Assembly (NCBI GenBank): GCA_039621445.1
Contig: CP154954.1
Span: forward strand, 45,549,847 to 45,613,846
Direction: 5' to 3'
Length of the DNA: 64,000 bases
Source: Euglena gracilis
Lineage: Eukaryota > Euglenida > Euglenophyceae > Euglenales
The stretch's first letter is position 1, and the number at the start of each line of letters is the position of its first letter. The notes below the pieces were generated by a model. That model did no database searches. It was not told where the DNA came from and was given only the letters and a program-made list of their open reading frames with translations. A program made the position numbers and the translations under genes. Below, in pieces: positions 44,891-56,800 of this stretch.

Positions 44891-47800
44891 CTCGGAGCAC
44901 ACAACCCCCCCCCCTTTGGTCCGGACCGACAGGTGACTTCTGGGTGGCCATGTCTTTTTTTAAAAAAGTTTGTGACCATTTTTTTGTGTCAACGTTTCTG
45001 TTACAGCTCAACAGAATTTCACTAAATGAAAGAAATCTGAGAGAATTTGAAGCAGCCGGAGTTTTTCTCCGAACCAAGCACCTCCCCTAGTGTGGAATCC
45101 CCCCAAATTAACACCAAATCTTTTATTACAGGGTTATTGTTTTCTTTTCTGCTTGCACTGCCGAAAAATTCTGTGAATCATGAGGAACGTGCGTCGGAGC
45201 AATTTATCATGTCTCGGAAGATCAACTGAGGTTTTCCCTCACCTGAACTCGGTTATATATGATTTTTTTGTGAGTTTTTCTGGCAGCATTTCATGCGCCT
45301 CACCATGAAGCATGACCATTTTGTTAATGCTTGTTGGATCTCTGCAAGGCCTCCAGCAAAAAAAAACCCAACTGCTGGTTCCCAAAAGCCCCCAGACAAA
45401 ATTTTTTTTTGCATCATTGTGTTACTGCCCCTTTTTCGACCTCTCTGGTGCACAAACATGACCCCCCCCCCCCAAACTCTACTGATTGGGGGGGTGCGCA
45501 TGCTATTCATAAAGGCAATCCCAATCATAAGGCTGATTCCAGATTTCTTTCACTTTTTTTTGGAATTTTTTTGTCCGTTTGCCAAAAGCATTTACAATTT
45601 TGTGCATAGCACAGATCAGGGCTGCCTACCGCTGACAAGCTACATATGTGTGCGTGTATGTGTGCATCCAGCTGTTTCCTCTGCCACAGGTGATGTCCGC
45701 CATGAGTGCTATCAAGGCGGCTATTGGCTCTTTTCCGTTGGTTCCCATTGAAAAGGTTTGTTTGCTGTTGATGTCAGATGCCACATGCAGTCATGGGGTG
45801 ATGGGTTTTTATCTTTCCAAGCTCATTTGTTTGTATTAAGGGCATCACATCCCCGGGGGGGGGGTCCAGCCAGCCAGCAGCCTTTTTTCCAGGCAGCGGC
45901 TTTTTTCCCTGCCCAGGAGCAGGGTTTTCTCAAGCCGGAGGGGACCCTGCCCCCGGTGGGGGGATCTAGCCAGGCATCACTTTTTTCCAGCCAGCAGCTC
46001 CCAGCCGTGCTGCAGACCCCTCCCGGGGGGGGGTCAGCTGAAATAAAGTTGGGTCCAGCCCGCCTTTGCCGGGCTGGACCGAAACCTTTTTTCAGCGTAA
46101 AGTGTCAAAGTTTTTGAAAAGAGGGGGCAAAAATGGCCAACCATGGCATTTTTGAATAGTTTTTGGTTTCACCTCAAATTTTTGGCTGAAAAATGCCAGC
46201 CAGGCTGGATTCGGGCTTTTTTTGGCCTGTTTTTGGCCGGGTCCAGCTGCCAGCCGACCGGCCGGACCCCCCCCCCCCTGGAACCCCCGGGGTTTTAGCG
46301 GGGGTTTTTCGAAGGGGGGTTGAGGGGGGGGAGACCCCCCCCTCCTCCCCCTTCGTACCGAGGGGGGTCCGGGACCCCCTGGAAACCCAAAACAAGTGAT
46401 GAAAAATAAAAGGATTTGGTGTGTTTTGACTGATTTTCCATAAAAAAATGTGAAGGCAAATTTTATTATCAGCCCTTTGCGCCGGAAATTTTTTTGCACA
46501 GCAGGGGGGAGGGGGGGTCCAGACCCCCCGGTCATTTAATACCCTGTGGATCCCCATCCCCCCAGGGGGGGGTCCAGCCAGCACCATTTTTCCAGCCAGC
46601 ACCTTTTTCCAGCTGACCCGTGGGACCCCTCCTCCCCTGAGGTCCTTAAGAAAACCTCCCACGACGAGTTTTATTTATTTTGTGGCCGGGCGGCTGGAGG
46701 GTGGACAGTGGCAAGGGAGGCTGGACAGTGACCAATTTTTGGCTTTTGGGGGTGCAAAATGGGCAAAAATGAACTCAATTTGAGCTGTCAGGACAAGTTT
46801 AAGGTCAAAAAATTGATTTTTTGCATAACTCGCAGTTGTTGGGGTATTTTTGCATTTTGTTTTTTTTTGGGGTGCCCGGTTCGACCCCAGGCCCAGTTCC
46901 AGCCGGGGGACCCTTATGGGGGGAGCCAGCCCAAACATTCCAGCCTCTGAGCTGGACCCCCCAGGAGTTGGGGCGCCCGGGAGGGACGCCCTGGCTGGGA
47001 GGTGCCATTTTTCATTTCCCCCTTAAGTGAAAAATGGCACCTCTCAACCTCGGGCGTTTTTTTGAAGCTGCGTTCAGTTTTCAGAAGCCCAACATCTGAA
47101 ACTCAATCTTTTTGACCGTTTTTTCTTGCTTCCCAGGCAGCTGGTGAGGACACCACCAACCGACAGAGGAAGGGAGCAGAGGCCACCGATGCCACCGGAG
47201 ATGTCGCCAGGATGGTGTGCAAGTTCGACGAGTCATTTCTGTGCATAAATAAATTTAGTCACCAGTCCAATTAGTTTCATAACTTTAATTGGTTTATGCG
47301 TCGCTATGCACGCTGCATGTACATGCAGGATGTGCAACAAGAGTGGCTGGTGTCTTCTCCTGGTCCCTGGCCTCTCCCGAACCTGATGACTGCTTTTTGC
47401 CTTCACAGACAAACACAACTATCAGCAAGGATGGCACGTATGTCACGACCGTCACAGAGTCTGCACCCATCGCCACAGACAGTGGAGAATTGCCATTGAG
47501 GTACGTTGCATTACCTCGCTCCCACGTTGGTTTTTTTCCAGGTGTTTCACACAATAGCCCCCCAAATTAAGGCCCGGGTCTTACTTTTGGGTCGACCCTC
47601 CCCCCACCACCTCTTCCTGTTTTTCTGATGGCACCAGTTTTTGGACCCCAAATTTTTTTCCCGGTGCCTTAGGGTGAATTTTGGACCCATTTTGGGACCC
47701 ATTTGGGAGGCCCAAAGACCCCATTTTTTCACTCTTTCCAAGAATTCAACATTTTCTCAAAATTTTGATTTTGAGAGGTTCTTTGAAGCAAAAAAAATGC

Positions 47801-50800
47801 CATTGAAAATCCAGAAAATTTCCAAGATAAAAAAATGTCAGTAAAATTTGATTGCACCAAAATTTGGTCCAATTTTTTTGATCTTTGTTTTTTTCACCCC
47901 CCTCCTAAAGACTACCAGTTTTCCAACCTGAAATTTTTGGGATTTTTTGGGGGGGGAAAATGTGGTTTTCCATCAAAAAATCATGTATTTTTGGGTTCAT
48001 TTTTCAAAAAAATTTAAGAAAATTCGCCGGCCAAAATCCCCGTTTTCCCAAAATTGATGAAAATGCTGTGGTGGGTGGGGGGTGTCGACCCCCCCCCCCC
48101 CACCTCCCGGGTGGGGAGGTTGACCACCTGCCCCCACCAGGCCTTCCCGTTCTGCCCTGGCGGGGGGGGGGGGTGATTTTTGGGGGGGTCTTGTTTTTGG
48201 ATTTTTTCTTGACCAACCCGGGCCCCAAAAAGCATCATTTTTCATGCCCAAGAACATTTCCTTCGGCGCTCAAATTGGTGTAAGTTGATATTTACCATGT
48301 TTTTTGCACTTCAAAAATCCGAAAATTTTTAAAATTTCATCATTTTTGTGTCTGAAATTGTGTTTTTTGGTAATTTTTTAGGGAAAATTTTCGCCGTCAG
48401 GGGGTCTTATTTTTGGCAGGGGTCTTATTTTTGGATCTTTTGGTTGAACGGCCCGGGGGGGGGGGGGTTATTTTTTGGGGGGGGTTATTTTTGGTGGGTT
48501 TATGGCATCAAGTGGAGTCCCCCAGAGTTGAGCATGGGGTACTGTGGGGGCAGGTGTGGGGGGAGTGTGGGGGTGTGGGGGGGGGCAGTGGGGGGTTGAC
48601 AGTGCGGTGGAGTGTGGGGGAGTGTGGGGGGCGGTGGCATTTTCCCATTTTTGCATTTTTTAAAATTTTTGATTTTCTGTGAAAATGATATTTTCCTCAT
48701 GTTTCTATATGATTTCTTCCAATTTGGAGCCGTTTTTTTGCCTTTTTTTAAGGTAAGTTTTGCATTTTGGTGGTTTTTTCTTAAGCCCTTCCTCTCGGAT
48801 TGTGCACGCTTTTTGTGCATTTTGCCCCCAAGATGCATTGTTTTTTTTTAAAGAGATGCGACTCTTATTCATATGCAGGGTGGGGGGAATTGACCCGCAA
48901 TTTCTGTAATTTTTCGCAATTTTCTGCAATTTTCCGCAATTTTCCGCAATTTTTCCGCAGTTTCCGCAGTTTTCCTGCAATTTTTTTCCCTTTTCGCAAT
49001 TCTTCCGCATAAGCCTGAACAGAAGTTGAGATGAGTTTTGGCCAGTTCTCGAACATATCACAAGGGCGTTTTTTTTGCTCCTTGTTACAAATTTCCAAAA
49101 TTTTGTCAAATTTTACAAAATTTGACAAAATTTGGCAATTTCTGGGTCTTTTTTAGGTTTTCCCTCTTTCTGCTAGGAAATAATTTTGATTTAAAAAAAT
49201 TCTATATTGAACCAGATTTTTTCCTGAGACCAATTTTTTTGGCGATTTTCCCCCATATTTCCAGAATCAGCATGTTTTCAAATTAGAAAAATCATTCTTT
49301 TGGACCTTTTTGTTGGAAACGTGAATACCAGCTCAAAGCTGCATTTGCAAAATTTGCAACATCTATGTTGCAAAATGACCAAATTTTTTTTTTAAGTTTG
49401 TGAATATTTTCTAAGTCCCCTCCAGCAGAAATGTGCATATTCTCCACATCAATTTTCCGCAATTTTCCCGTAATTTTCCCGTAATTTTCCCGCAATTTTT
49501 CCTAAGTCGTTCGATATCAATCCCCCCCCTGCATATGACTCAGAATTTCCGCTTTGTGAGCACTTCTGCACACATGCTGTCTTCGGCCAATTGCCACTAA
49601 TTCATTCTTTGTGTTCCCGAGGAAAGGGGTGTTGTTATGCCCCCCCCCCCCCGACAAGGCTGAAGGCTGAAAAAGTCAAAAAATGGCATTCGAACATTTG
49701 GCCACATGTTGGAAATTTGGCCACATTTGGCAATTTCAGTTGCAACAAAAGGGGCGTTGTCTCGAGCAAAAGTGTGAGGGGAGTGTGGGGTGACAGCTGG
49801 GGGGGGGGAGTGTGGGGGGGGGGTGAGTGTGGGGTTACAATCTGGGGTGACAGTGGGGGGGGGCGGGAGTGTGGAGTGACAGTGTGGGGGGGGGAGTGTG
49901 GGGGGAGTGTGGGGTGCAGGGCAGAACGGGAATCGGCCAAACAGCCAGGGTGGTGGGAGGGAGGTCAACCCCCCCTCCCCACCCCCTGCATGGTGGGCAG
50001 GCGACGCCCACCTCCCGTTTTCTGGGAGCACCAATTTTCGACCCCAAACATTTTTCCTGGCGCCTATGGCTCCGGGAAAAATTTGTTGAAAAATCTGTGA
50101 AAATGCTGGTGGGGGGATCGACCACCCCCTCCCCCACCTCCGGAATTCCATCCATTTCAAGGAGTGAAACACTCATTGGCAGCCGTCTGATGCCATTCCT
50201 GAAATTTTGCGCCGCACAGACATGGCCAACCGTTTGTTGCCTCCGAATGACGACACAGGCTTGCATTCCATCAGGACGTTGTTGGCAACGGGGGACTTCT
50301 TCCTGGCCAGCGCCTTGTGCAACACACTGGTGAAGTTTGTGTTGCTGATGCAGGGGGACGAGCGGCAGCACGTCAAGACAGAATTGAAGGTGCGCCATTG
50401 CAGGGGGGGGAGGAAAGGCAAACGCGCTTTTTTTTTGTGCTCTTTTGCATTTTTTTTTAATTTTGGCGAAATTTGCGTTTTGCGCTTTTTTTGTGTTTTT
50501 TTTTTTTTTTTTTTTTACCAGCGTTTTTTTTTTATTTTGGGAATTTTTCTTTGACTCTGAAAAATTCCTCGTTTTGCCCTGATTTCCCCGCAAGAGCAAA
50601 AATTTTGTCACTTTTTTGCACTTTTTTTTTGGTCAAATGCTTATTTTTTATTTTTTGAAAAAAATAAAATAATTCCCCCGGTGGATCTGAAAGTATTTCA
50701 AGTCCTCTCCAGCAGAAAGTGTCCTTCCCAGGGGAGCTCCTGAAGGATTTTGCTTGCACGCACGTTTTTTTTTTTAGGCGTTTATTTGCATTTATTTGTT

Positions 50801-53800
50801 GTTTTTTTGCGTCGTTTTTTTAATGGCCGATGTAGCCCCCCCCCTCCCCCCCAGTGGTCCTGTGAGCTTCTCCAATAGTCTAACCTCGGTTTTACACAGT
50901 CTGCCTCACCTCATTTTGGTTTCGGAAAATAGCAGTACTATTTCAAAGGATGGGAAATCCACTAGTTTGAGCTCCAATTTCGCTTGTGTGGCCGACAGAT
51001 GGATGCAATGGAGATCGTCAACGAGCTCCTGCGCCTTGGGTCCCATTCCAAGCCCCCGATCGACAACGACTCCCATGAGCGGATCGTCTTGTGTCTGGCG
51101 CTGCTGCAGAATGCCAACACCGTTCCGGCCAAGGTCGAGAATTTATGCTTGGACACCATTTGGCACAGAACTTGAGCGTTCTTGTCCAGACCATAGAATC
51201 ATTTAGCACCTGTGTGGCCCCTCCCCCGGGGCAGGGCAGAACGGGAATCAACCGAACAGCCAGGGTGGTGGGTGGGGGGGGTCAACCCCCCCCCCCCACC
51301 CCCTGCACGGTGGGTGGGGGGGGGTCGACCCCCCCACCACCTCTTCCCGTATTTCCGGGAGCACCAATATTTGGACCCGAAAAATTTTTCCGGCGCCTTC
51401 GGCGCCGGGTGTTTTTTTTGACCCATTTTGGGACCCATTTTGGGACCCATTTTGGGACCATATAGGGGGTCCCCCCAAGAACCCCTGAAATGAACCTACT
51501 GAAATTGAATTGAAAGTCCAGAATTTTTCAACGAGAAAAAAATTTCAGTAAAATTTGACTGTGCCAAAATTTTGTCCACTTTTTTTGACCTTCGTTTTTT
51601 TCACCCCCCTCCTAAATATTGTCAATTTTTAACCCTGAAAATTTTGAGATTTTTTTGTGAAAAAAATGTCATTTTCCATCAAAAAATCATGTGTTTGGGG
51701 TTCATTTTTCAAAAAAAAATTCAAAAATTTTCCGGCCAATATCCCCGTTTTCCTGAAATCGGTGAAAATGCTGTGGTGGGTGGCGGGTGTCGACCCACCC
51801 CACCTCCCGGATGGGGGGGAGTCGACCCCCCCCCCCCCCCCCACCAGGCCTTCCCGTTCTGCCCTGCCCGGGGGGGGGGTGGGCGGGTGGTTGGGGCACC
51901 GGGACCAGGCTTGTGCTTAGTCGGGTGCCTACCCCGCGGGGGGGGAGAGGGTGCTAGGGGAATGCACCCCAAAGCCCCAGATCCGACCCCCCCGGGGGGG
52001 GGGTATTGTTTTGGGGGGTGCCTTCCCACAGCAGGCCCCCCCCCCCCCGCCCCCGGCGCCGGGGCCCCGGAAAAGGCCATTTTGAAAAATTTCTGGGTCC
52101 CCCCCCCCGGGGGGGTGTGCCTGCTAGGGGCAGGCGCCCTATAGCACTCACCCCCCCTCCCCCCCAGTCAGTGAGCACAAGCCTGACCGGGACCCCGTGG
52201 GGGAGGTGCACCATGAGTCAGGTTTTTGCCCGGCCGAAGCCCAGGCCGGAAATATTCTTTCTGTGTTTTGGGCCGATGCTGGCTGGAGTTTGTGTGGGTG
52301 GGTGGGTGGGTGGTTGGCCCCCCGGGGGGCGGTCGTGGGGGGGTGGGGTTTCGAAAAAAGTGGGTGGGTGGGTTTTCAAATAAAAGTGGGTGGGTGGGTT
52401 TGGGCCCAGGAAAAAGTTCCCCCTGGGGCAGGGGTTTTTTTTGTTTGTGGGGCTGGGGGGGGGGGGGGGGGTGGGGTGGTTGGGTCCGGCCGAGCCCCCC
52501 CCCCCCAGGGGGGGTCCCCCAGAGGGGGGGATATACTTTCGGCGCCGAAAAAGTGCTATTTTTAGCACTTTTCATGATTTCTCGGCCATTTTTTTTTTAT
52601 GGGTCCCCCGGGACCCCCCCCCCCCGGGGGGGCCCCCAGGGGGAGGGGGGGTGGGGGGGCCCCCCGGTCTGAAAAAAACCCCTGCCCTGGGGGGTCACTA
52701 AGTAAATCTATGATCCAGACTCAAGGCCCTCAGCTGTGATGAACTCCAGCAATACTGCTCAATCAGGGACAGCTTTTTCTCCCTCCATGTGCTGAAGGAT
52801 GCAAAGTGTTGATTTCTTTTTTTCCTTCAAACCCAAAATGCTCAATGGCCCAAATTGGGCTGTCAGTTCCAGGGCGGTCCATAAGGGACAGGATTTTTTT
52901 TTTAGTTAAGGACCGCCCCTCAAGGCCCCCCCCCCCAGGGCAGTTTTGGACCCGAAAAAAATTTTCCGGCGCCTTCGCCGCCGGGTGTTTTTTTTGCCCC
53001 ATTTTGGGACCCATATGCAGGCACCCATGGCTAAAATGGCCTAAAATGCCTAAAATGGCCTTAAATGGCCTAAATTGGCCTAAAATAGGGGAACTTTGGG
53101 GCTTGACCATAGGTGCTTGCCAAGGTTGACTGCTTGTTTTTTTGAAACAAAAAAAACCAGGTGTTTTTTTTAAAAAAAAGTGCTTTTTTAAAAAAAAACT
53201 TTTTTTTTTACAAAAACCACAACAAAAAGGCGTCACTTTTTGATGACCAAAAATGATTTCAGAACTTTTTCCTCAAAAAAATGGCCATTTCGCAAGGAAA
53301 ACTCCCTCAAAAGTTTTTTTTTTTTTTTTTTTTTAAATCCAACACCATTTTTCACACCTTCCAAAAAAAATCAACATCTTCTCAAACTGTTGACTTTGAG
53401 AGGTTTTGAAGCAAAAAAAAAAATGCCATTGAAAATCCAAAAAATTTGACAGAGAAAAAATGTCAGTAAAATTTGACTGTGCCAAAATTTGTTCCACTTT
53501 TTTTTGACTTTCGTTATTTTCCACCCCTCCTAAAACTACCAAATTTAACCCTGAAATCTTTGAGATTTTTCTGTGAAAAAAATGTGGTTTTCCATCAAAA
53601 AATCACCAATTTTTTCGGCTTCCAATTTTGTCGGTTCTAATTTTATCTAGCCCCAATTTTTTCCCCCCGGTATTTTGGGTTCATTTCTTCAAAAAATTTT
53701 AAAATTTTCAGCCCAAATCCCCCGTTTTCCCGAAATTGGTGAAAATGCTGCCCAAAACGTTGCCCAAAATCCCCCCAAACCCCATTTTTTTCACACCTTC

Positions 53801-56800
53801 TAAAATTTCAACATTTCTCATAGTTTTGATTTTGAGAGATTTTGGAAGCAAAAAATGCCACTGAAAATCCAAGAAATTTCCAAGAAAAAAAATGTCCGTA
53901 AAATTTGAATGTTTCAAAATTTGGTCCCATTTTTTTGACCTGCATTTTTTTGACCACCCTCCTAAAAACGAACAATTTTCAACCCTAAAAATTTGGAGTT
54001 TTTTTGGGGGAAAAATGTATGTATTTTGGGTGTTCATTTTTCAAAACATTTTCAAAAAAACCCCGCCCTTTTCCTTATTTTTTTGGTTGAAGTGTATGGG
54101 GACAGGATTTTTTTTTTTTGCTTAAGGACCGCCCTGGTCAGTTCCATCACCCCCCCTTCAGGGAAGTTAACGTATCTCCTGAGGTGGCAGGAGCATTGGA
54201 TTCTTGTGCAACGCGTTTGTTTTCTTTCTGCTTCCCCTTTTCCCTGTGGTGGGTTGGGGGGAAGAATTGTTGTTATTGTAGTTCAACTGTTACTGGTGTT
54301 GTGAGGTTATAAGGTTGGACGGTTTGGGAGAGTGCAACTGCTGCGCAGCACTTTTGAACTTCACTGAAAATCAGTCACCCAGGTGCAGGGATGTGTGGGA
54401 AGCCTGCGGTGCTGAGGTAGGTGTTAGGAGGAGGGTCCAGACCCCTATCTTGCATTTTACCGTATCGACACCTTATATTGGGTAAGGTGGTGGGTCCGGA
54501 CCGCCCTCCAGATGTTGGAAGGGGGTGTCTGGACCCACCCCCACTGCCTTTGGCAAGTTCCAAAAAATAGCGAAAAAATTTTCTTCCAGCACATACGCCA
54601 GAAAATGCAACAAAAAGGTCCCTTTCCTTATTTTCAAGCGTATTGCACATTTTTTGATGTTTTGGTGTTTTCCACATAAAAAATGAAAACAAGTACAAAG
54701 AATATTTTCGTTCTTGGATATTTTTTGAAGAAGGATCAGAGATTTTTTTCAACATATTTTGCCTGGTATTGGGTCCTTGACCGTCAACAAAACCAAACAA
54801 TTCCCCTGCCCTTTACGGTTTCGAGGTAGGAGGGAAGGTCCGAACCCCCCAGGGCTTCCCATACATCCCTGCCCAAGTGTGAAGGAAAACAAAATTGTGT
54901 TTTTTGCAACTTGTTGTTCGTTTCTTTTTTTTGCATTTTGTTTTCTTCTCCTATTGATTTTCTGTTCTGTTTGCTTCTTTGGATAGTATCAACCCAGTAA
55001 TTTGGTAAAAGGCGACCTTTGATTTTTGCCAGACGCCTGCTTCGGTTTGGAGTTGCTGCCAACCCTCCTGCTGCCCCAACAGGGCTTGAGAAGGGCAGGC
55101 ATCAGGGTGCGGCCCTCCTGGCTCAGTCCCCAGAAACAATTTCGCACAAACACGTTCATGCGCCATCTGTGCCTTGTATTAGTTTTGTGTAGCCTTGTTT
55201 TTGGGCCCCCAATTTTGTGCGATCTTTCACCATACGCATACATCACCACACGCAAAGTCCATCATCAACGTCTTGCACATTCCCAAAATCAAATTCAAAC
55301 CCAATGATCTCACGCCTGGAAGTTTTTTTTTGCCTTGAATACCGCCCAAAAGAATTGCCGTTTCAAAAAAGGAGTCATCAAAACAGGCAATATCATGGAG
55401 TGCGGCTCCATGACATTTCCCCTTCCCACCACGGCTTCGCATCCCTGGCCGGAGCCAACCGCCAAAACTTCGGAGCGGCCAAGCCCCCCCCCCCCCCGCC
55501 CTAGGCGCTGGTGGAGGGCTCCGTCAAGGCGTTCGCAGACATGCTGCAGGAGACGGCCACCACGGTGGTGGACGCCGGCACCGCCGCCCCGGCCGCCGCC
55601 AGCGTGCCCGTCGACTCCACCATCAAGTTCTCCCAGTTCTCCAAGGGTGTGCCGGGGAGGGGGGGGGGTGACAGGGGGGTCGACACGGGGCGGTGGGACG
55701 GTGTCGGCAACGGCACCGGCTGTACGGTGTTGCTGCTGCTCTGTACTGCACTGCACCCCCGCACGACACTGACGAAGGGGTCCCGGTTCTGGGCATTTTG
55801 GGATTTTTTTTTGGATTTCAATGCCATCCAAGGTCCAGCCATCCTGCACAAGGAGAAAACCAAATTTGCACAATATTATAAATACCTTTTTTTCGGAAGG
55901 GCGCTTCCATTTGGAACACTTTGATTTTTGGAATTCCATTTAAATTATGTATTTCAGGGACAGGGGGCTCTGAATTTCATCTGGGGGGGATGGGGTTCGG
56001 GTGATGCACCAGCGCTTATTGCTGTTGTTTTTTTTCGAAGTTTCTATTTTATGAGTTTTTTCCTTTCATTTTTTCTTCCAGTGCTCCTCAAAGAAAAAAC
56101 ATGACATATTGTCTCCGTCAAATATTTTTTATGCTTTTTGCAAAATGTTTTCAGTGAAGCTTTTTTTTGAAAAGAAGTTACGTATATCCAAGTCCCCTCT
56201 CAAAAAAAAAAGAGCCAAGGGACAGAATTTGTTAGGGGGTAGTTCCAATCAGGGTTTTTTTTTTAAGTCTTGGACCCTCGGGGAGGGGGGAGGGGTCTGG
56301 CCGAGCCCTCCTCCCCCCCAGAGGGGGGTGGGATATACTTTTCGGCACCGAAAGCGCCAAAATTTTTTAAAAAGGTGCATTTTTTGCATTTTTCACGATT
56401 TTTTGGCCTTTTCGCGGGAAAAATGGGTTGGGTTCCCTGGTTTTCGGGGAAAAGTGGGTTGGGTCCCCTGGACCCCTCCCTGGGGGGGGCGCCCCCCCCC
56501 CCAGGGGTAGTGGGTTGGTTGGGGGACCCTTCCTCCCCCCCCCCCGGTCTTAAAAAAACCCCAACCCACTCCTTAATCACAGTGGGGGGGGGGCTGGACC
56601 GAACCCGGAGGATTCCCCAGAATGTCATTTTTTTTTTTTTTTTTTTCTCTTCCAGACCCCCAAAATGCCCCAAATGCTTAAAATGGCATTTGGAGTCGAA
56701 ATGGGGACAGGGATTTTTTTTGCTCCAGCGCTTTGTTCCAGACCAAAAATGTTCCATTTTGGCTGTGTTTGTTACGGTAGAAGCCACCCCCCTTGACTGG

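Larger units (their letters stand above)
47488..50186 (+). other. COPB1: Intron 14, probable nonconventional type, 2.7 kb
   Basis: TGCCATTGAG (47491-47500) pairs with CTCATTGGCA (50172-50181), nine of ten bases. Borders 3 and 5 bases outside the arms join codon G|CT in frame. The interior holds a dispersed repeat copy (47560-48190), G-rich minisatellites, and CGCAATTTTC short tandem repeats. Confidence 0.6.
51134..55504 (+). other. COPB1: Intron 16 of beta-COP (4.4 kb)
   Basis: GT-AG, the longest intron found. Filled with dispersed repeat copies, an inverted-repeat element, and G/C-run blocks. 54120-55500 is mostly unique with no gene. Confidence 0.85.

Noticed and set aside
44794-45077. His/Thr/Arg-rich frames on the - strand near 44.8 kb
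   Set aside because: Translation of the GTGCGT/GT microsatellite in intron 11.
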